From Klebsormidium nitens (lineage: Eukaryota; Streptophyta; Klebsormidiophyceae; Klebsormidiales; Klebsormidiaceae), in contig DF236962.1 in assembly GCA_000708835.1 (NCBI GenBank), positions 310,001 through 374,000 of the forward strand: a DNA stretch of 64,000 nt. Reading direction: 5' to 3'. A program made the position numbers and the translations under genes. This document shows, in pieces, positions 34,469 through 47,438 of this stretch. How positions within the stretch are numbered: the first letter of the stretch is position 1; the number at the start of each line of letters is the position of its first letter. The notes beneath the pieces were generated by a model, which made no database searches, had not been told where the DNA came from, and was given only the letters and a program-made list of their open reading frames with translations.

Positions 34469-37400
34469 TTAGCTCACCCACAAAGCGCGGCAGAATGGGC
34501 TATCTGCTGGTAGCCGATGCTCCCGCCAATCAGAAGCGGCCACGTGTCCAGGCAAGGGTCGGCTTTCCGCTGGTCGCCAGCCTTGGCGCCATCGTACGCT
34601 CACGACTGGTTGGACGATTCGTACGCTGCCTGAAAGGAACATATGCACAACGACGGATTGCGTTTGCAGCGCATCCTTTCGCTGCCTGCCGGATTCCAGA
34701 CTCTTGAGAAACGCAAATACGTTGAAAGCTTCAAGAATCCTTGGACGTAACCTTATTGAAGCAATGCACCCCGGCTCCCGCGTTTGGGGAATCGCTGTAG
34801 ATGAAGCAGCTAAGTCCGGATAAGTCGCTCTGCGAGCTTTGTTTATCCGATTGAAGATTTTGATACTTGATGGAGAAGATGCACAGTCGGGCAATATCGA
34901 ACGGGACACATCTAAGTGACATTATATATGGTAACTCCAATCATTCGCCTCTGTTTGAATCTGCATCGTGCTGAAAGCGCCGCATGGCAGCAGTGAGTGC
35001 GGCAAGTCCTGATGTGCTTACTCGTGACGAAAGCCTCTAGCCACGTGCTCCGGTCGGATAGCCTTGGCGCCTCGAGGCTGATCTCGACACCCCATGCCTC
35101 GCATAAACTGTGAGATGAGGAGGAGAGACCCTCGGTTAGGAGTGACGGAAGCTGTGTTCACTAATCCAAGCTTCACAGAATGAAGCTGAACGTCCTCGCC
35201 GCTCTGTTCCAGCCCGTCCATTTGCAGAGAACTATGTATCCACTAAGATCTGTAGCTGATAGGATGAAAAGCCATTCCAAAGAGCCGGAGCTGAAGTGCC
35301 TGAGATCGCGTTGGGAGAATCAGATTTAGATTGCGGGATTGTATTCGTCAGTGTGAAAGGATCAGGGAACATCACAGGCAAACATGAGAATCCTTAATGA
35401 ACCCCTGATACGCACGGCAATTCACTCGCACCATTGCCGCCGACTCGCGAAAGATTCCCGATGTCACAGACAGGAGCTCTCTGCTTGAAAGAAAGATCAA
35501 AGAGGGCAAGCAGGAACGGGTTTTGGAGCGAGGCAAACGCCGTCGCCGACAGCCTACCTCAGCACGGCTCGGCGAATCACGCCTGGCAACACGCCTTCTT
35601 CCAACGCCGCCGTCTGCACTACCAAACCATTCCAGCGATTCTTCTTGGCGTAGCCCTCCCCATCCTTCCCACTTTCAACCGGTCCAGCACCTTCCGTCTC
35701 TTTGGCATCATCCGCCTTTTTAGCACCCTCCGTGTCTCTCCTAGGCGTGTCTCCGCTCAGCATGTGTTGCTCTAAAGGCGACGTTTCTGCGTCTAAAAGG
35801 ACCGTTTCTGCGTCTGTCTTCGAAGAGGCCCTGTTGGCACCCCCTGTCCTCCTCCGCACCACGAAGAAGTTGGTCAACAGGCCCTCGAGCAGGGCCTCGC
35901 CGTCGTTGGACAGCAAAACCTCGCCAACGTCAGGGGGTTTGGGGGCTTCGAGCGGCCGCCGGTCGATCGCCCATGACGAATCCTAGCAGGGGGACGTACA
36001 AAATAGGGTGAAGTCATTGCCACAATCGTTTTCTTGGTCTGAAAGAAGGTTAAGGGGTCACTTAAGGAACACAGAGGGTCCGAAAGGGGTCTGTAGAAGG
36101 CCATACGCGGATGGAAGGGTTTTGACGTCACTCTCTCCGTTTTCCAATTGATTCAATGGCGCCTTGAAAGCTGACTCGTTTGCTGGCTTTGTAGAAGACT
36201 CCCGGCAAGAGTCCCACCGACCGTCAGCATTCTGTTCTTTCATTCAAAAACTCATAAGAAGATGCATAGAGGACTTCAAATGAGAGTTCCAGGATTTGCG
36301 AAACTGCTCCCCAATCTTTCAGTGTCTTGAACGGCCCTTCGAAAGCTGACTCGTTTCGTGAGCGTCTGGGTAATTGACCTCTCAGCTTTGGACCATCTGC
36401 CACAATCATGTCAGACTTTGCGGGCTTGTACGGAGTCGATAGCCCAGGCATTCTTTGCAACTCGTCCTCAGACACACACTGTTTTCTTTTTCTTCATTTG
36501 CACCAATGGCGCTTCCATTTCGCTTCTAGACCTTCGCAGGGAAGGGCACAAGTGAGCGACGCAGTTATAATTCCAAAGATGTTTCTTCGCAGAAGATCCG
36601 CGTTCCAGCAACTGAGCTTCTTAAAGGAACCTTGCAGTTGACAGAAGGTGAAGTGTGGATTCGTTACACCTACCTTTGCAGCGGGCATCTGTCTACCGGG
36701 ACCCATCACTGCAACCGTCGTCCCTTGAGGCATGCTTCCTCCCGTCGGGGCTTCGTATTTCGAAACGTAAACGCAGGCCTTGACCTCTCCCTCAATCTTA
36801 GCGCCCCTTCCTTTCCTCATCTCCCTTTTCGCTAGGTCATTCTCCGACAGAGCATCTGGTGTCAAGCTGGCTGCTTGCTGATCTGGACGAACAATCCTAA
36901 CACTGTCCAAATCATAACTAGCACTCTCATTTCTCTTGCTGTCCCGCTTTTGACTAGCCAGCTTCGAATTTTCGATCCGTTGGGCAGCTATTGAGAGTTG
37001 CTCTTTGTGTGGAGATGCATCTGCCGGTCGCTTGCTGGTGCTAGGACCTGGTAGAAGGATGGTGACAGACAGCTCATGGGTGGTCGCCGAATCTAAGTGA
37101 AAAGTAGCCTGTCGAAGGGCGACCTCCAGAGACGGCTGGATCAAACGGTGCAACTGCATGGGTTGACGAGAGGAGTTCAGCAAAACTTCCCAAGTGCGAC
37201 CTTGACTGTTGGTCTCTTCCCTTCCATCTGGCAACTCTATAACCGCCCAATGAATCCAAGTAACGTACGCGATATGAATGTGGCCTTGAACGTGTCATAA
37301 CCACCTTATCAACGATCTAGACAGGGAGCAATCACGTACAATCTAAAGAGCATCTCTCATCGAACTCTTGAAAGCATTGGCTCAAACATTCAAATGAGAC

Positions 37401-38749
37401 TTGCAGAATGTGAGTCAGATTGGTCAAACGTACAATGAACAAGACAGAGCCTCAACCTGCCTACTCAGACCTTTGGCCAAGATGGAACAGTCTTCACAGT
37501 CCAGTTCGATCCTTCCCCCTTGTCTCAGCCTCGTTTACTTCCAAGGCCTTGATTCCTCACCTCAATGACTGCTCTGGCATACAATGCACTGCAACCCCAT
37601 AACTATACATTCCACAGACAAGCTAGATGGTGCTCAACCAACTTGGTTGACTTTCCAATCTGATCTGTGGTCCATTTTTTGAGGCCTTGACCCTTAACAG
37701 ACTCCCACTGAGAATGCCCCTACCTGCTCAGGGGCCAAGTTATCTTCAGCCCCTTCCCATTTACCAGCGGCCTGCATTACACGCGCTGATTGCGCAAGTC
37801 GCTCAACATGCGCCCCCCAGAAGAGGAGGTGACAACGGCCCCCATAAGTCCTGGTTGTTGTGTAAGGACCTGTGAAGGAGGAGGGCACAGAAATCTATAC
37901 GGGAAATCAAGTGGCTCTAGCCAACTGTGGATTTGCCTGATAGACAGCTTCAGAGCAAGTTTTCTGGTGTGGTGTCAAGAGTGAACCTTTGGCTGTGAAT
38001 GATGAATGGCAGTTCCAATCATCGACAGGGAAGATTGCAGAGTCCCATTCACGAGTCACATTCTTAAAGCGCCAAGGCTCAAAGGATTTGATTCAGGCGA
38101 GGCGTGAGGAAAACGAATCTCACAATCTTGGCGCCCGAGCTGCTGCAGCACCTCATCTTTGACAAGATGGTGCCGAGGGTGATAGCATGCTCCCAGATTT
38201 ACGTTCATCCACAAACTTCTCTCTTCTTTCGCGGCAGCCCCCCTTGAATTGCCACACTTCTAGTCGCACCATACCGCAGTAAGGCAAGCAATGAACCTAG
38301 AACAGGCCGCCAAGCAGCCAGAAGATGTTGCTGTCTTTTGTTTGGGGTGGTACTTAGTGGATGCTATTTTCGGTGAATGCCGCTTTGGGGTAATCAGGCA
38401 GCACAGGATACTTTTGGCTGGGCCTTGTCAACGGCAAGAATGCGATCAGCTGGGACTTGTCAAGAGAAGAATGCGATCACAGAATTATCTATACGCAATT
38501 CACTGAACAAGCTTGAGGGGATTGCAACTTAACCCCTTGTCACTCGATGTAAGGCAGCAAAGATCATATCGAACATGGCAATGAGTGAGAGGGGGATGTA
38601 AGTCGAACAACTCACGCACATGAAGGGAACAAACGCAGAAAATCTGAGGCAGATGGAGGAACGTCCACAGTGACCACCTCCCCATCAGTAACTAGAGTAG
38701 GTAGTTTTGCAGATTGCAGCGTCTCGTTGCGTGCACTCAGAGACTGCAT
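34469..38749 (-). CDS. Class IV PLP-dependent aminotransferase-like protein (ADCL/BCAT fold)
   Basis: Six exons on the minus strand: 38749-38620, 37869-37724, 37234-36674, 35982-35558, 35107-35022 and 34629-34469, giving 502 residues; all phases agree. Family motifs in order: PYTTTRTYGGRCHLLFWGAH with HVERLAQSAR; SLEVALRQATF; AVMGPGRQMPAAK; SSWAIDRRPLE; EVLLSNDGEALLEGLLTNFF; EGVLPGVIRRAVL; EAFVTSSVRIVQPV. These match the plant group of D-amino-acid aminotransferase-like proteins related to aminodeoxychorismate lyase. Lys279, at the exon 3/4 junction, is at the expected position for the PLP Schiff-base lysine (inferred). Two insertions are unusual: about 90 residues before Lys279 and about 70 after NFFVV, both charged and low-complexity. 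An earlier in-frame ATG at 38833 would add 28 residues. The substrate is unknown. Confidence 0.85.
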
Positions 38750-40854
38750 TGTTCCCTCTGCAGTGGCCTGACAGATGCTCGTTTTTCTCATGCTCCCCCT
38801 TTCATCTGTAGGCAGGACAATGTGCAATCGCATCACTTTCACAATGCCGCATGGAAGGAAAGCCCCAGAGTATCTATGCTGAAAGCTGGTACGTCTACTT
38901 GATTTTTGCAAAAGTTGCTGCCTGAAATGAGGTGGAGATTCCCAACAAGCACATCCAGCCGTCGTTGTTGATGACGCCAGATGTGAAGGGCTTTGAATGG
39001 AGCACGGGAGTATTTTGCCAGCCGTTTTGTCTACTGAAGGAGCTGTGGCCACAGACATTGTTCACTGGAGTGCGCACGTCCGCCAGGTGCTGCTCACGAT
39101 CACTGCAGTAGGGCTCCTAGCGCTGTATGGGTTCTGAAAACCTACCGTGGTAATACGCCAATAATGCAAGCGCCCAGCAGCAAAGACATTCTCCCAGCGT
39201 CTGCAAAGTCTGAAGTTTTCAATGTCGAGAATGCTGCATAATTACAGCATAATTACGTGGGCTGGCACTACTGCTGGCACCAGTGGAGCTTCCGTGTACG
39301 CTGAGGGGGATCCCTTCCGTCTTTGCTCGCTGTGAATCAGCAGACTTGCTTCCATTAAGTTGGACTACATGTTTTGAGATTCTGGCGAGCTTCGAGTACT
39401 CTGAGACAGGATTCACTTGTAAGGAGAACCGCTGCAGCTCGCGAGGCTCATGAGACCGTCTGGCCTGACATGAACTTCAGCTAGAGCTCTCATGCATGAC
39501 GCGGCACGCCGCTATCACGGTTGCAAGCAAGTCCTGGACCGATTAACGAGCAATTGTATCCTATCATCCTAGTGGATCTTGATTCTCACAAATAACTCAA
39601 TGCTTTTGCATGTAACGTCGTCCCTTTGCCATGAGGACCCAGCAACACTATTGGGTGCACACATGCCATGATCGACCGTTCAGTATTACATCGATTGACA
39701 TATGCTAGGCGTGTCATGGGCGGTGTAAGCAAGCAGACTCAGTGACACTCGATGGTGCAGCGTGAGCCTTGGAAATAGCTTGATGGCATGCATGCTAATG
39801 CTATATTGGCGCTGCTAGCTTTGCATGCACGTTGCGGCGGCTGTTGAAGAGTCTCATGCACATGCCATGGGTGCAACCCATCGTAAACGTAACAGTTCAG
39901 TTATTGGTCCATGCTAAATTTATACAAGAAAATGAACGGAAGTTGATTTGAATCGAAGAAGAAGTCGTTGCCCTTGAAGGGACTCAACATTGGCTACCAT
40001 CTGATGTTGCCAAAACTCCCAGACAGGAACGCATCACCTGGCTTGCTTTTGTTGAGGTTCCATAAAGGCTTCAAAAAGTACTTTTGAGATGCTAAAGTAA
40101 ATGTCAGGATTACCCTCCGACACGACTGATTTGTGCCAGGTCCTTAAGGGACGGAACAAATATAATACTTTGCCAAATGCTTCTATGGCAAAACAGAATA
40201 GGTTCTGCTGCTACCTTGTGGCCGCTCGTCTTTGTGGCTTGTGCCAAATCTTCTCTCCAAAAACGGCTAGGACCGAAATGCAAGCACACCGCTGCTTCAG
40301 ACCATCCCAAGTTGTACACATCTCGTAAGTTTGCCGCTGCTAGCACCTCTTATTAGGCGAGGCGCATCTCAACGAAGACATAGTACACAACCTTCGCAAA
40401 TCTTGCACCCACACTGGAATATCTACACAGACCTGCACGGAGAAGCGAGCGTGATTTAGGTCTCAACCAACAAACATATTACAAGCGGAATCGACTTCAG
40501 AAACGGCAGACACGTAAACGTACATCACAAAAGGGCACCGACTAATCAATCGTGCCCAGTAGGAATGAGCAATGCTCACTTTCGAGTCAGCAATTCAGCC
40601 GCTGCAAGTACTTCATCGATCCTACCACGGATTGCCCGAAACATGCAAATTAAGCTAAAAACTCAACGCTTGATAGGCGGACGTACTGGTCCAGAAGGCT
40701 TCCTTTCTCGCTCTTTCTCGTACTGACATGCTGTTACATACATTCATAACATACTACAGCACTTCCCTCCTGTCTTCTCGTTCAAACCAATTCGTTGCAA
40801 GTGGGCTGATGCCGCTGAACGACCGCTCACCTTGACACGCCAGTGACGCTCCGC
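38750..40854. other. Region without a recognised gene
   Basis: Lies between the 5' end of the aminotransferase-like gene and the 3' end of the CDPK gene, both on the minus strand. Open frames are short. It should contain the promoter of the former and the 3' UTR of the latter. Confidence 0.45.
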
Positions 40855-43800
40855 CTATGCTGCCACCTCGATTGGCCGGGGTATCTCCATGGACGACCGG
40901 GGGATTACACTGGGACTTAGCCCCAGAAGCGACCGAATAGGGGCCACCGCCTCCTTATCTGAGAAGGTCAGAATCTCGTCCACGCCGTTGCCTTGCTTCA
41001 TCATGTCCACAAACTCCTCGTAATCAATGTTTCCATCCTGGAAGCGAAGATGGATTTGTGTGAGACTCGGAACCTAGCAATGCAGAGTAAAGCGTTCTAA
41101 ACGTCCTTCAAGAAACTCCCAACTCTGGCAATGCAATGTAGACGCGTTCTTCAAGCCGTCCTCCAGAGGAGCAGAGACGAGACTAAAGAGTTGGAACTTG
41201 CCCTCACACCATACCGCCGAGCTCCTTGTTTGGGGCTCGATTGACACCCTTAAGCTCTGCTGATCCATAGCAGCGGAACTTGCGAAAGAACACAACCGCC
41301 TGCTACATAAATTCAGTTCAGACGGCGCTTCATTGACCGCTGCCAATCCTGAAAGGTCAGCTGTCACGAAACTGCACAAACTCCTTAAGGATTCACTGGT
41401 GAGGGCACCAAATATTAATTGCAGGTCTCACCTGATTTTGGTCCACCTCCTCAAAGATCTCCGCCACCTGCTCGTCCGACAGTCGACAGTGCAACTTGAC
41501 GTCATCCTTCGTCAGGTAGCCCTTGTGCTCCTTGTCAAAGCGTGCGAACGCGCCCCGGAGCCACTCCTCCTTCTCGGTCTTGTCGTTCTTGTGCATCGTA
41601 ACCGCAAGGAACTCGAGGTAGTCCATGCGCCCATCGCCATCCATGTCAGCCTAGAGAATATGAAGAAGATAATTCAATCACACTTGAAACTTTCTACCAA
41701 CGATTATTGTTTGAGTGATAGCCAACCAGATGCACTCGCCTTGCAATTTGTACTTTTACGCACGGTGAACATGCGATGCCAATGTATATTTAAGAACCAT
41801 TGCGGCCCGGCAAAAGGCATTCACGCCCAACTTTCATGGAGCTCAAACACGAGAAACAGAATCAAGTCTCTCGGAATAATGGGCGACTACGACACAGATA
41901 TATCGTAAACGAGGATGCACTTGAATGAGGGCAAACCCTCACCGCAGCCAGCGTGGCGCGAACTTCCTCCTCGGTTGGCTCTGGGAAACCCTTCCCGGCG
42001 CGGGCCTTCCGCAGCCCCTCGAAGAAGCGCTCATAGTCTATGCAGTCGTCCTGGTCGGTCTCAAACTTGGCAAAGCATTCCTGCAAAGGATGACAAGAGA
42101 CTTAAGTTGGTCTTCTCTAGAGCTGTGGCTAAATTCTTGACACTTGCGGCGACCGTGAGCTGCTTGTCAGGTGTTGATGGTAGGCAGGGGGACAAGAAGA
42201 AGGACATTCGTCGGAGTTGTGCATCAAGAAGGCCCATGTACTTGGAACCGATTGTGCTCCCTACATCAAGATGACCTGATGATCAGACACGAAACACCAA
42301 TCAGGCCGTCACAAGATAGTAGATTAGCACTGCAGACCTTTTGTGGGTACATCGCAACGATGAATCCAACTCTCATAATATGAAGTTGTCCAGCTTACCA
42401 TCTTACCATCGGTTTCCGCCTAAAACCTGCATCTATTGGTATCCTCTGCGGCTTTTGCATCCTCGTCAAGAATCAACCAAATTCAAGTTATCAACTGATT
42501 GACAGAGGGCTTACCTTTGACGCCTCCTGCATTTCCTTGGGCAGCTGGATTGCAATCTGGTGCATGGCCATCTGCTTGAGCCGGTGCATCTTCAAGAAGT
42601 TCTTCACCCGGACCTGGATCGAACAGCACGTCAGCCGGTGGGAGGCGGACCCGTCCACCTTGATCCATTCGTGCTCTGCAAGACCAAGGAAAGGTTGCAG
42701 ATATTTAGCTGTGGACTCTTGACTAAGAAGAATGGTGACAAAACAGAGCCATTGCCTGAAGCTTTTAGATTGCTCAAACTATTGTACCCTCGCACGAGCT
42801 GGAAGACAAAAGTTCTTAGTCAACATACTGACTCAGTTAAGGTATTGCTCAGATGTGTAGCTCGTATCAAGTTGATGCGGTGCTGGAATGCGCCCTAGGT
42901 TGCAAGATGGTTAAACCTGCTTGCCAAAGAAGAAACAGCAGACATCAAGAGTATTGATGCTGGACAATTAATCAGTGCAGGAAGTAATGAAACGAAACCA
43001 ACCAACAAACAACTCTGCCTGGCCTTGCTGACGCACTGGCGGGTTGATGTGCGGATGGACAAAGGAAAATTGGGAGAATGATAAAGACTTCGCCACTCCG
43101 CGGTTCTTTGCTCGCACCTTTTGTGATAGCCGTAAGCTCTTCCCAGTTTTGTGTGCGCAGGATGATGGTGAAAAGTCCTCGTGAATCTCTGAATGTGCTG
43201 GGGGACGGTGCCCCTATACTGCCGACTGATTTCTAGCTGATAAATGGACCTCCTTCTTCTATAGGTAAAACCCAAAGCGTCAAAGCCCCTCCCCCAGTAA
43301 TCCCACTGACCTTGCAGCACCACGATATATTCTGCCCCCAACCCCAAACCAATCCAATGCCCCTTTCCCCTCAGACCATGACCGAGTTTCAGGTCTCCAT
43401 TGACTCAGTTTTGTTGGGCTCAGGAGAGCAATTGATCCAATCGTGCGCTGCAGAAAAACAGGGTGGGGGCGGGGGTTCAGACTGGGAAAGATCTTGACAG
43501 GAACAAGTTTGACAATTTTGTAGAAAGCCGCCGTACCTGGCCCACTGCGTTCAAAGAGCTCCCACTCCAATAACGAGATAGTCAATGCGGGAGTTCTCAA
43601 TGCCAGACGGAAGTCAGAAAGTATGTAACAGCAAAAAGTGGGTGGTACCTGCATTTGCAGAGACAAGGCCTCCAAATGACCTGCCAAAAACAACTGAAAT
43701 CAATGAAAAAAGGAGGCTCAAATCAACTCCTTACCTAGAATCTCCTTGGCCGTTATCCGCCGCTTGGGGTCCATCGTCAGCATCTTCTTCACGAGGTCTT

Positions 43801-45472
43801 TCGCGGGTTCCGAAATCTGGGGCCAGGGATCCGACATCAAATCGACCTCGCCTTTGAGGACAGCCTCCATGATGCCCTTTTCAGAGTAGTGCCAGAAGGG
43901 GGGCATGCCACAGAGCAAGATGTAGAGGATCACGCCCGCGCTCCAGATGTCGCACTCGGGGCCGTATCGGTGCTTAAGCACTTCGGGCGCGACGTAATAT
44001 GCGCTGCCGACGAGCTCATTGAAAACTTGACCTGCAGGGAAAGACAATGTGACAAAAGTGTGAGGACAACTCACCGGAGAAAAGAGGTGTGAGAAGTAGA
44101 CTGTGAGGTCAACTAGGGGTGGCAGGGTTGCACGCGCTCCTTGATCGGCCAAAGGGAGAACGAGGGAGGAGTATGTGTAACAATGGGTGCAGTGAGCACA
44201 GCAAAGTTTAAACCAAGACACAATATGGTGGAGTGAGCAGCAGATGCTTTATTGCACATGAAGGGCGAGAGTAGAGTGCGGAATGCGAGGGCAAAAAGCT
44301 TGGGGAATCAAAGTTGCTAGCATGGGATTGAACCAAAATGCCCTGCCAGCTCAAACATCACAGATATCTCTGTAGTCTAATCAGTAACTTTTGCTACTAT
44401 TGCTTCTCAATAAGCAGCTCGTTACATTGAACACTGTCATACACATTGTAACTCAACTTGAGCTCAACATATGACTGCGGGTACCAGAACTGCTTTTCTC
44501 AACCGACCAGCACTGACTTGCAAGAACAGGCAATACTTTGCGTCACCCCTGTTCATAAAAGATACAAAAACGAAGCACAAACTCTCATGTTATTAAGCAA
44601 CAGTTAATCTCACGAAACCCGAAAGACATTTTGGATTAAGCATGCGGCCCTGCTCTATCCACACCTCCCCTGCGGTTGAAGGAGAAAAACTCTGAAGGGC
44701 AGTGCGTACGACACCCCTGCATGCAAATGCATCCTTATGACCCTTCACAAAGCACAGCTGAAGCAGCTTCTCCAGCTTGAGAATCCTCACCAGGCTTGAA
44801 GAAGATGGAGAGACCAAAGTCAATGGTTTTCAGCTCCGCATTGTCGCTGTCGTCAGAGAGGAGGAAGTTCTCGGGCTTGAGGTCTCGGTGGATCACGCCC
44901 CGCTCATGCATATACTGCACAATCTCAACCATCGTCCGCATGATCCCCGCCGCCTCATACTCGCTGTAGTACCCCCGCTTTGTGATGCGGTCGAACAGCA
45001 TGCCGCCTGCACACAGCTCCATCACAAGATGCACATTCTCCTTGTCCTCAAATGCCTCAATGTACCGCACGATGTTCTTGTGCCCCGTCAGGTGCCGCAG
45101 GATCTCGATCTCGCGGTTCACGCTGTCAATATCGTTCTGCTTTGTCATGTACTTCTTGGGCAAGCACTTGACCGCGTACTCCAGCCCATCAACCTTGCTC
45201 TTTGCCACCCGGGTAATCCCAAACTGCCCCCGCCCAAGCTCCCTTCCCAGCTCATACTTGCTTTCTACGGGAACGGTCTGGTAACCAAGGATGTTCTCTT
45301 TACTACTGCTCTTCTTCATCATGACGGGCGCGGCCACCGGCTTCTTGATCGGCGATGGCCGCTTGCCCAGCGACGATCCAAACACATCGATGTCATCAGA
45401 GTCAACTGATGCCGTTTTCTTGAGGCCTCGATTGCGGGCCCCAGTGTGCCCGGGGGACAAACAGTTCCCCAT
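40855..45472 (-). CDS. Calcium-dependent protein kinase (CDPK)
   Basis: Six exons on the minus strand: 45472-44791, 44031-43735, 42675-42515, 42080-41943, 41650-41432 and 41037-40855, giving 559 residues. The N-terminus MGNCLS fits N-myristoylation at Gly2 and palmitoylation at Cys4, so membrane attachment is likely. The kinase domain shows the glycine loop LGRGQFG (79-85), AVK with Lys102, HRDLKPEN with Asp197, DFG at 218-220 and APE. The junction domain ([17 protein letters not shown]) is the autoinhibitory, pseudosubstrate region. Four EF-hands follow. EF2 ([12 protein letters not shown], 428-439) and EF4 ([12 protein letters not shown], 496-507) have canonical loops. EF1 (about 387-398, [12 protein letters not shown]) and EF3 (465-476, [12 protein letters not shown]) lack key ligands. 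CDPKs couple Ca2+ rises to Ser/Thr phosphorylation in plants and algae. Confidence 0.94.
41075..41165. repeat. Short imperfect tandem repeat in CDPK intron 5
   Basis: Two copies of about 40 bases (starting near 41075 and 41130) share GCAATGCA, then GCGTTCT and CGTCC in the same order. They lie 40-130 bases upstream of exon 6 in transcript sense reversed, inside intron 5. No function assigned. Confidence 0.5.
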
Positions 45473-47438
45473 GTTGGCTCGTCAGTCGAGATCAGTTGAT
45501 TGCAGAGCCAGAACAAGCAAAAGGAGGACGCCTGCGAATGTAGATCAGACGCAGGGGCAAAGAAGAGGGCGGATGAATGCGAGATCTAGGGCGGCTGCAA
45601 GCAAAACGTCGCCTCTCCTGCGCCTCTGAATATCTCTTCCTTCAAATAACGCCCGACGAACTTGAAGTTGGAGGTTGGCAATGGAAGCACATGTGGAAAC
45701 CCTGGAATGTATGCGTGTCTTCCTGCCTGGAGATCCTCTCTTCCTGTCCTGGTTCTGGCGCAACCACGTTTCCCGTTCGGCAATTTCTAATTTATTCCTT
45801 TGACTTTTGCCCGGGAAATTTGTTGACCCGGTCAATGGACGTATCGTTACCGTCCCGTTCTTTGCTCGCCCGGGGAGTCAACACAGCACTTTGACGACTG
45901 AACTTTTCGGCGTCCCGATTGCTGCTGCTGAGAATCTGCGGCTGCCCGGGTACCGTTGACCCGGGCTCGCATTGGTTTCAAAATAACAGCTGTCAAACGC
46001 CAGGGGGTTGGAGGTTGCGATCCAAGTGGATTCGCGGCATGTGGCGGACCATGACCGCCGCGGTTAATTTCGACGAAAGTCGGTCTTCGAAACCGAGCGC
46101 TTCTGACCTTTATTGTCGAGCTGTTAGAAGTCACGAAGCCGTATGTGGTATTCGACGTTTGGATATGTAAGATGCACGGGGACCTGATGATGTCAGTGAA
46201 AGGTGCATACCCAAAGACGGGACCGATCACGTAATGGGACCGCTTACGTCAGCGTGGCTTCATGTGTTTTCTAGAGAAGGGTGCGATACCGTGCGGAACC
46301 AGGTGAATGATAGCTGACGTATTTCTGACAGCCGTCAGATCAATGCCGTTCGTACGGTTATAAGCCGTCGACATAGGTCAGAGAGCTCACAATAATATTT
46401 GCGTTTTTGCAACTGTGCAAAAAGTCAAAAATTGGTCAACGTTAACCAGGCGTAGGCGGTAGGCAAGGAATAATAGGTATTCATGGAGCAACTGGCTGTA
46501 CTAACCCGTTGATGTCAACCCCCTAGGGCCTGGAGTCTACGGGTACCTAGTCAAATGTCCACATCGGTGGCACCTGAGAATTTGTCGAAGAAGTCAGCCG
46601 CTGCCGGGAGCAGCCGGGCGCTGCCGGAGTGGTCTTGCTGACGGCATGGTGGGTACGTTACCACCCTATCTGCCAGTTTCATGTTCCGCCGGGAACTTCG
46701 GTTGGTCGATCCTTTGGACCGTCCGGCGACCGGAACGCCCAATTTTTGAACGGCATGCACATTGCATATACTACCTAAAAGCACCCATGAGTGGACTCCT
46801 CGCGGCCAACAATGCACACTGCATGCTTGCAGACTTTCCGTATGATTTTGCGGCTGAATTTGGGAATCATGAGCTGAAGTTTCTGAGTGCTGTGCCATGT
46901 GCAATACATAAATGACTGTGAAGTGCAGCCTGCCTTGATGGAAAAGACTAATGAAGTTTTGCTTCAAAAAGGCTGCATGATGATGGCCGTAGTGGCCGCC
47001 ACTGTTGACATTCATTTTCAACTTGAGATTGCTGGCATGTGCTTGACTTACGTGACCCACGCCGGCTAGCCTAGCGGCTTGAGTGAACCAAAATCAGCAT
47101 GTTTGCAATTTGTAACATCGTCCACACATTCACTTTTACGGTCGAAGCATTTAGGAGATGAATCCCGCCAAAACACTTGCGCAAAATCATGCCAAGGTGA
47201 CGTCCAGTGGGGCCGTTCGCTTGATGGGATCGTCCGATCGAGCAAGGCATTGTCATTGTCACCATGCTCAATCCCAAGAAAGGCAACGATGAATAAACCT
47301 CCATCAACGAATTGCACAGCTCTTTGCTTCACTAGCTCGCAACGTGCAAAAACGGCCACGCTAGGGTGCGGTCAGCTTGTATTTGCCAGATATCAGCAAA
47401 CCATTCGCTTCATTTGCACCCCCGTCCGAGCAAGACCC
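45473..47438. other. CDPK 5' flank and intergenic region; inverted ACGT elements
   Basis: No gene recognised. TACGTCAGC at 46245-46253 and its exact reverse complement GCTGACGTA at 46313-46321 form an inverted pair with ACGT cores, the class of site bound by plant bZIP factors. They lie about 800 bases upstream of the CDPK start. Whether they regulate it is inference. The right end holds the 3' flank of the DTW gene. Confidence 0.4.

Noticed and set aside
34469-34909. A 146-residue stand-alone minus-strand protein
   Set aside because: It begins with GTG, and only its last 53 codons are coding: they form the final exon of the aminotransferase-like gene after a 3' site at 34630.
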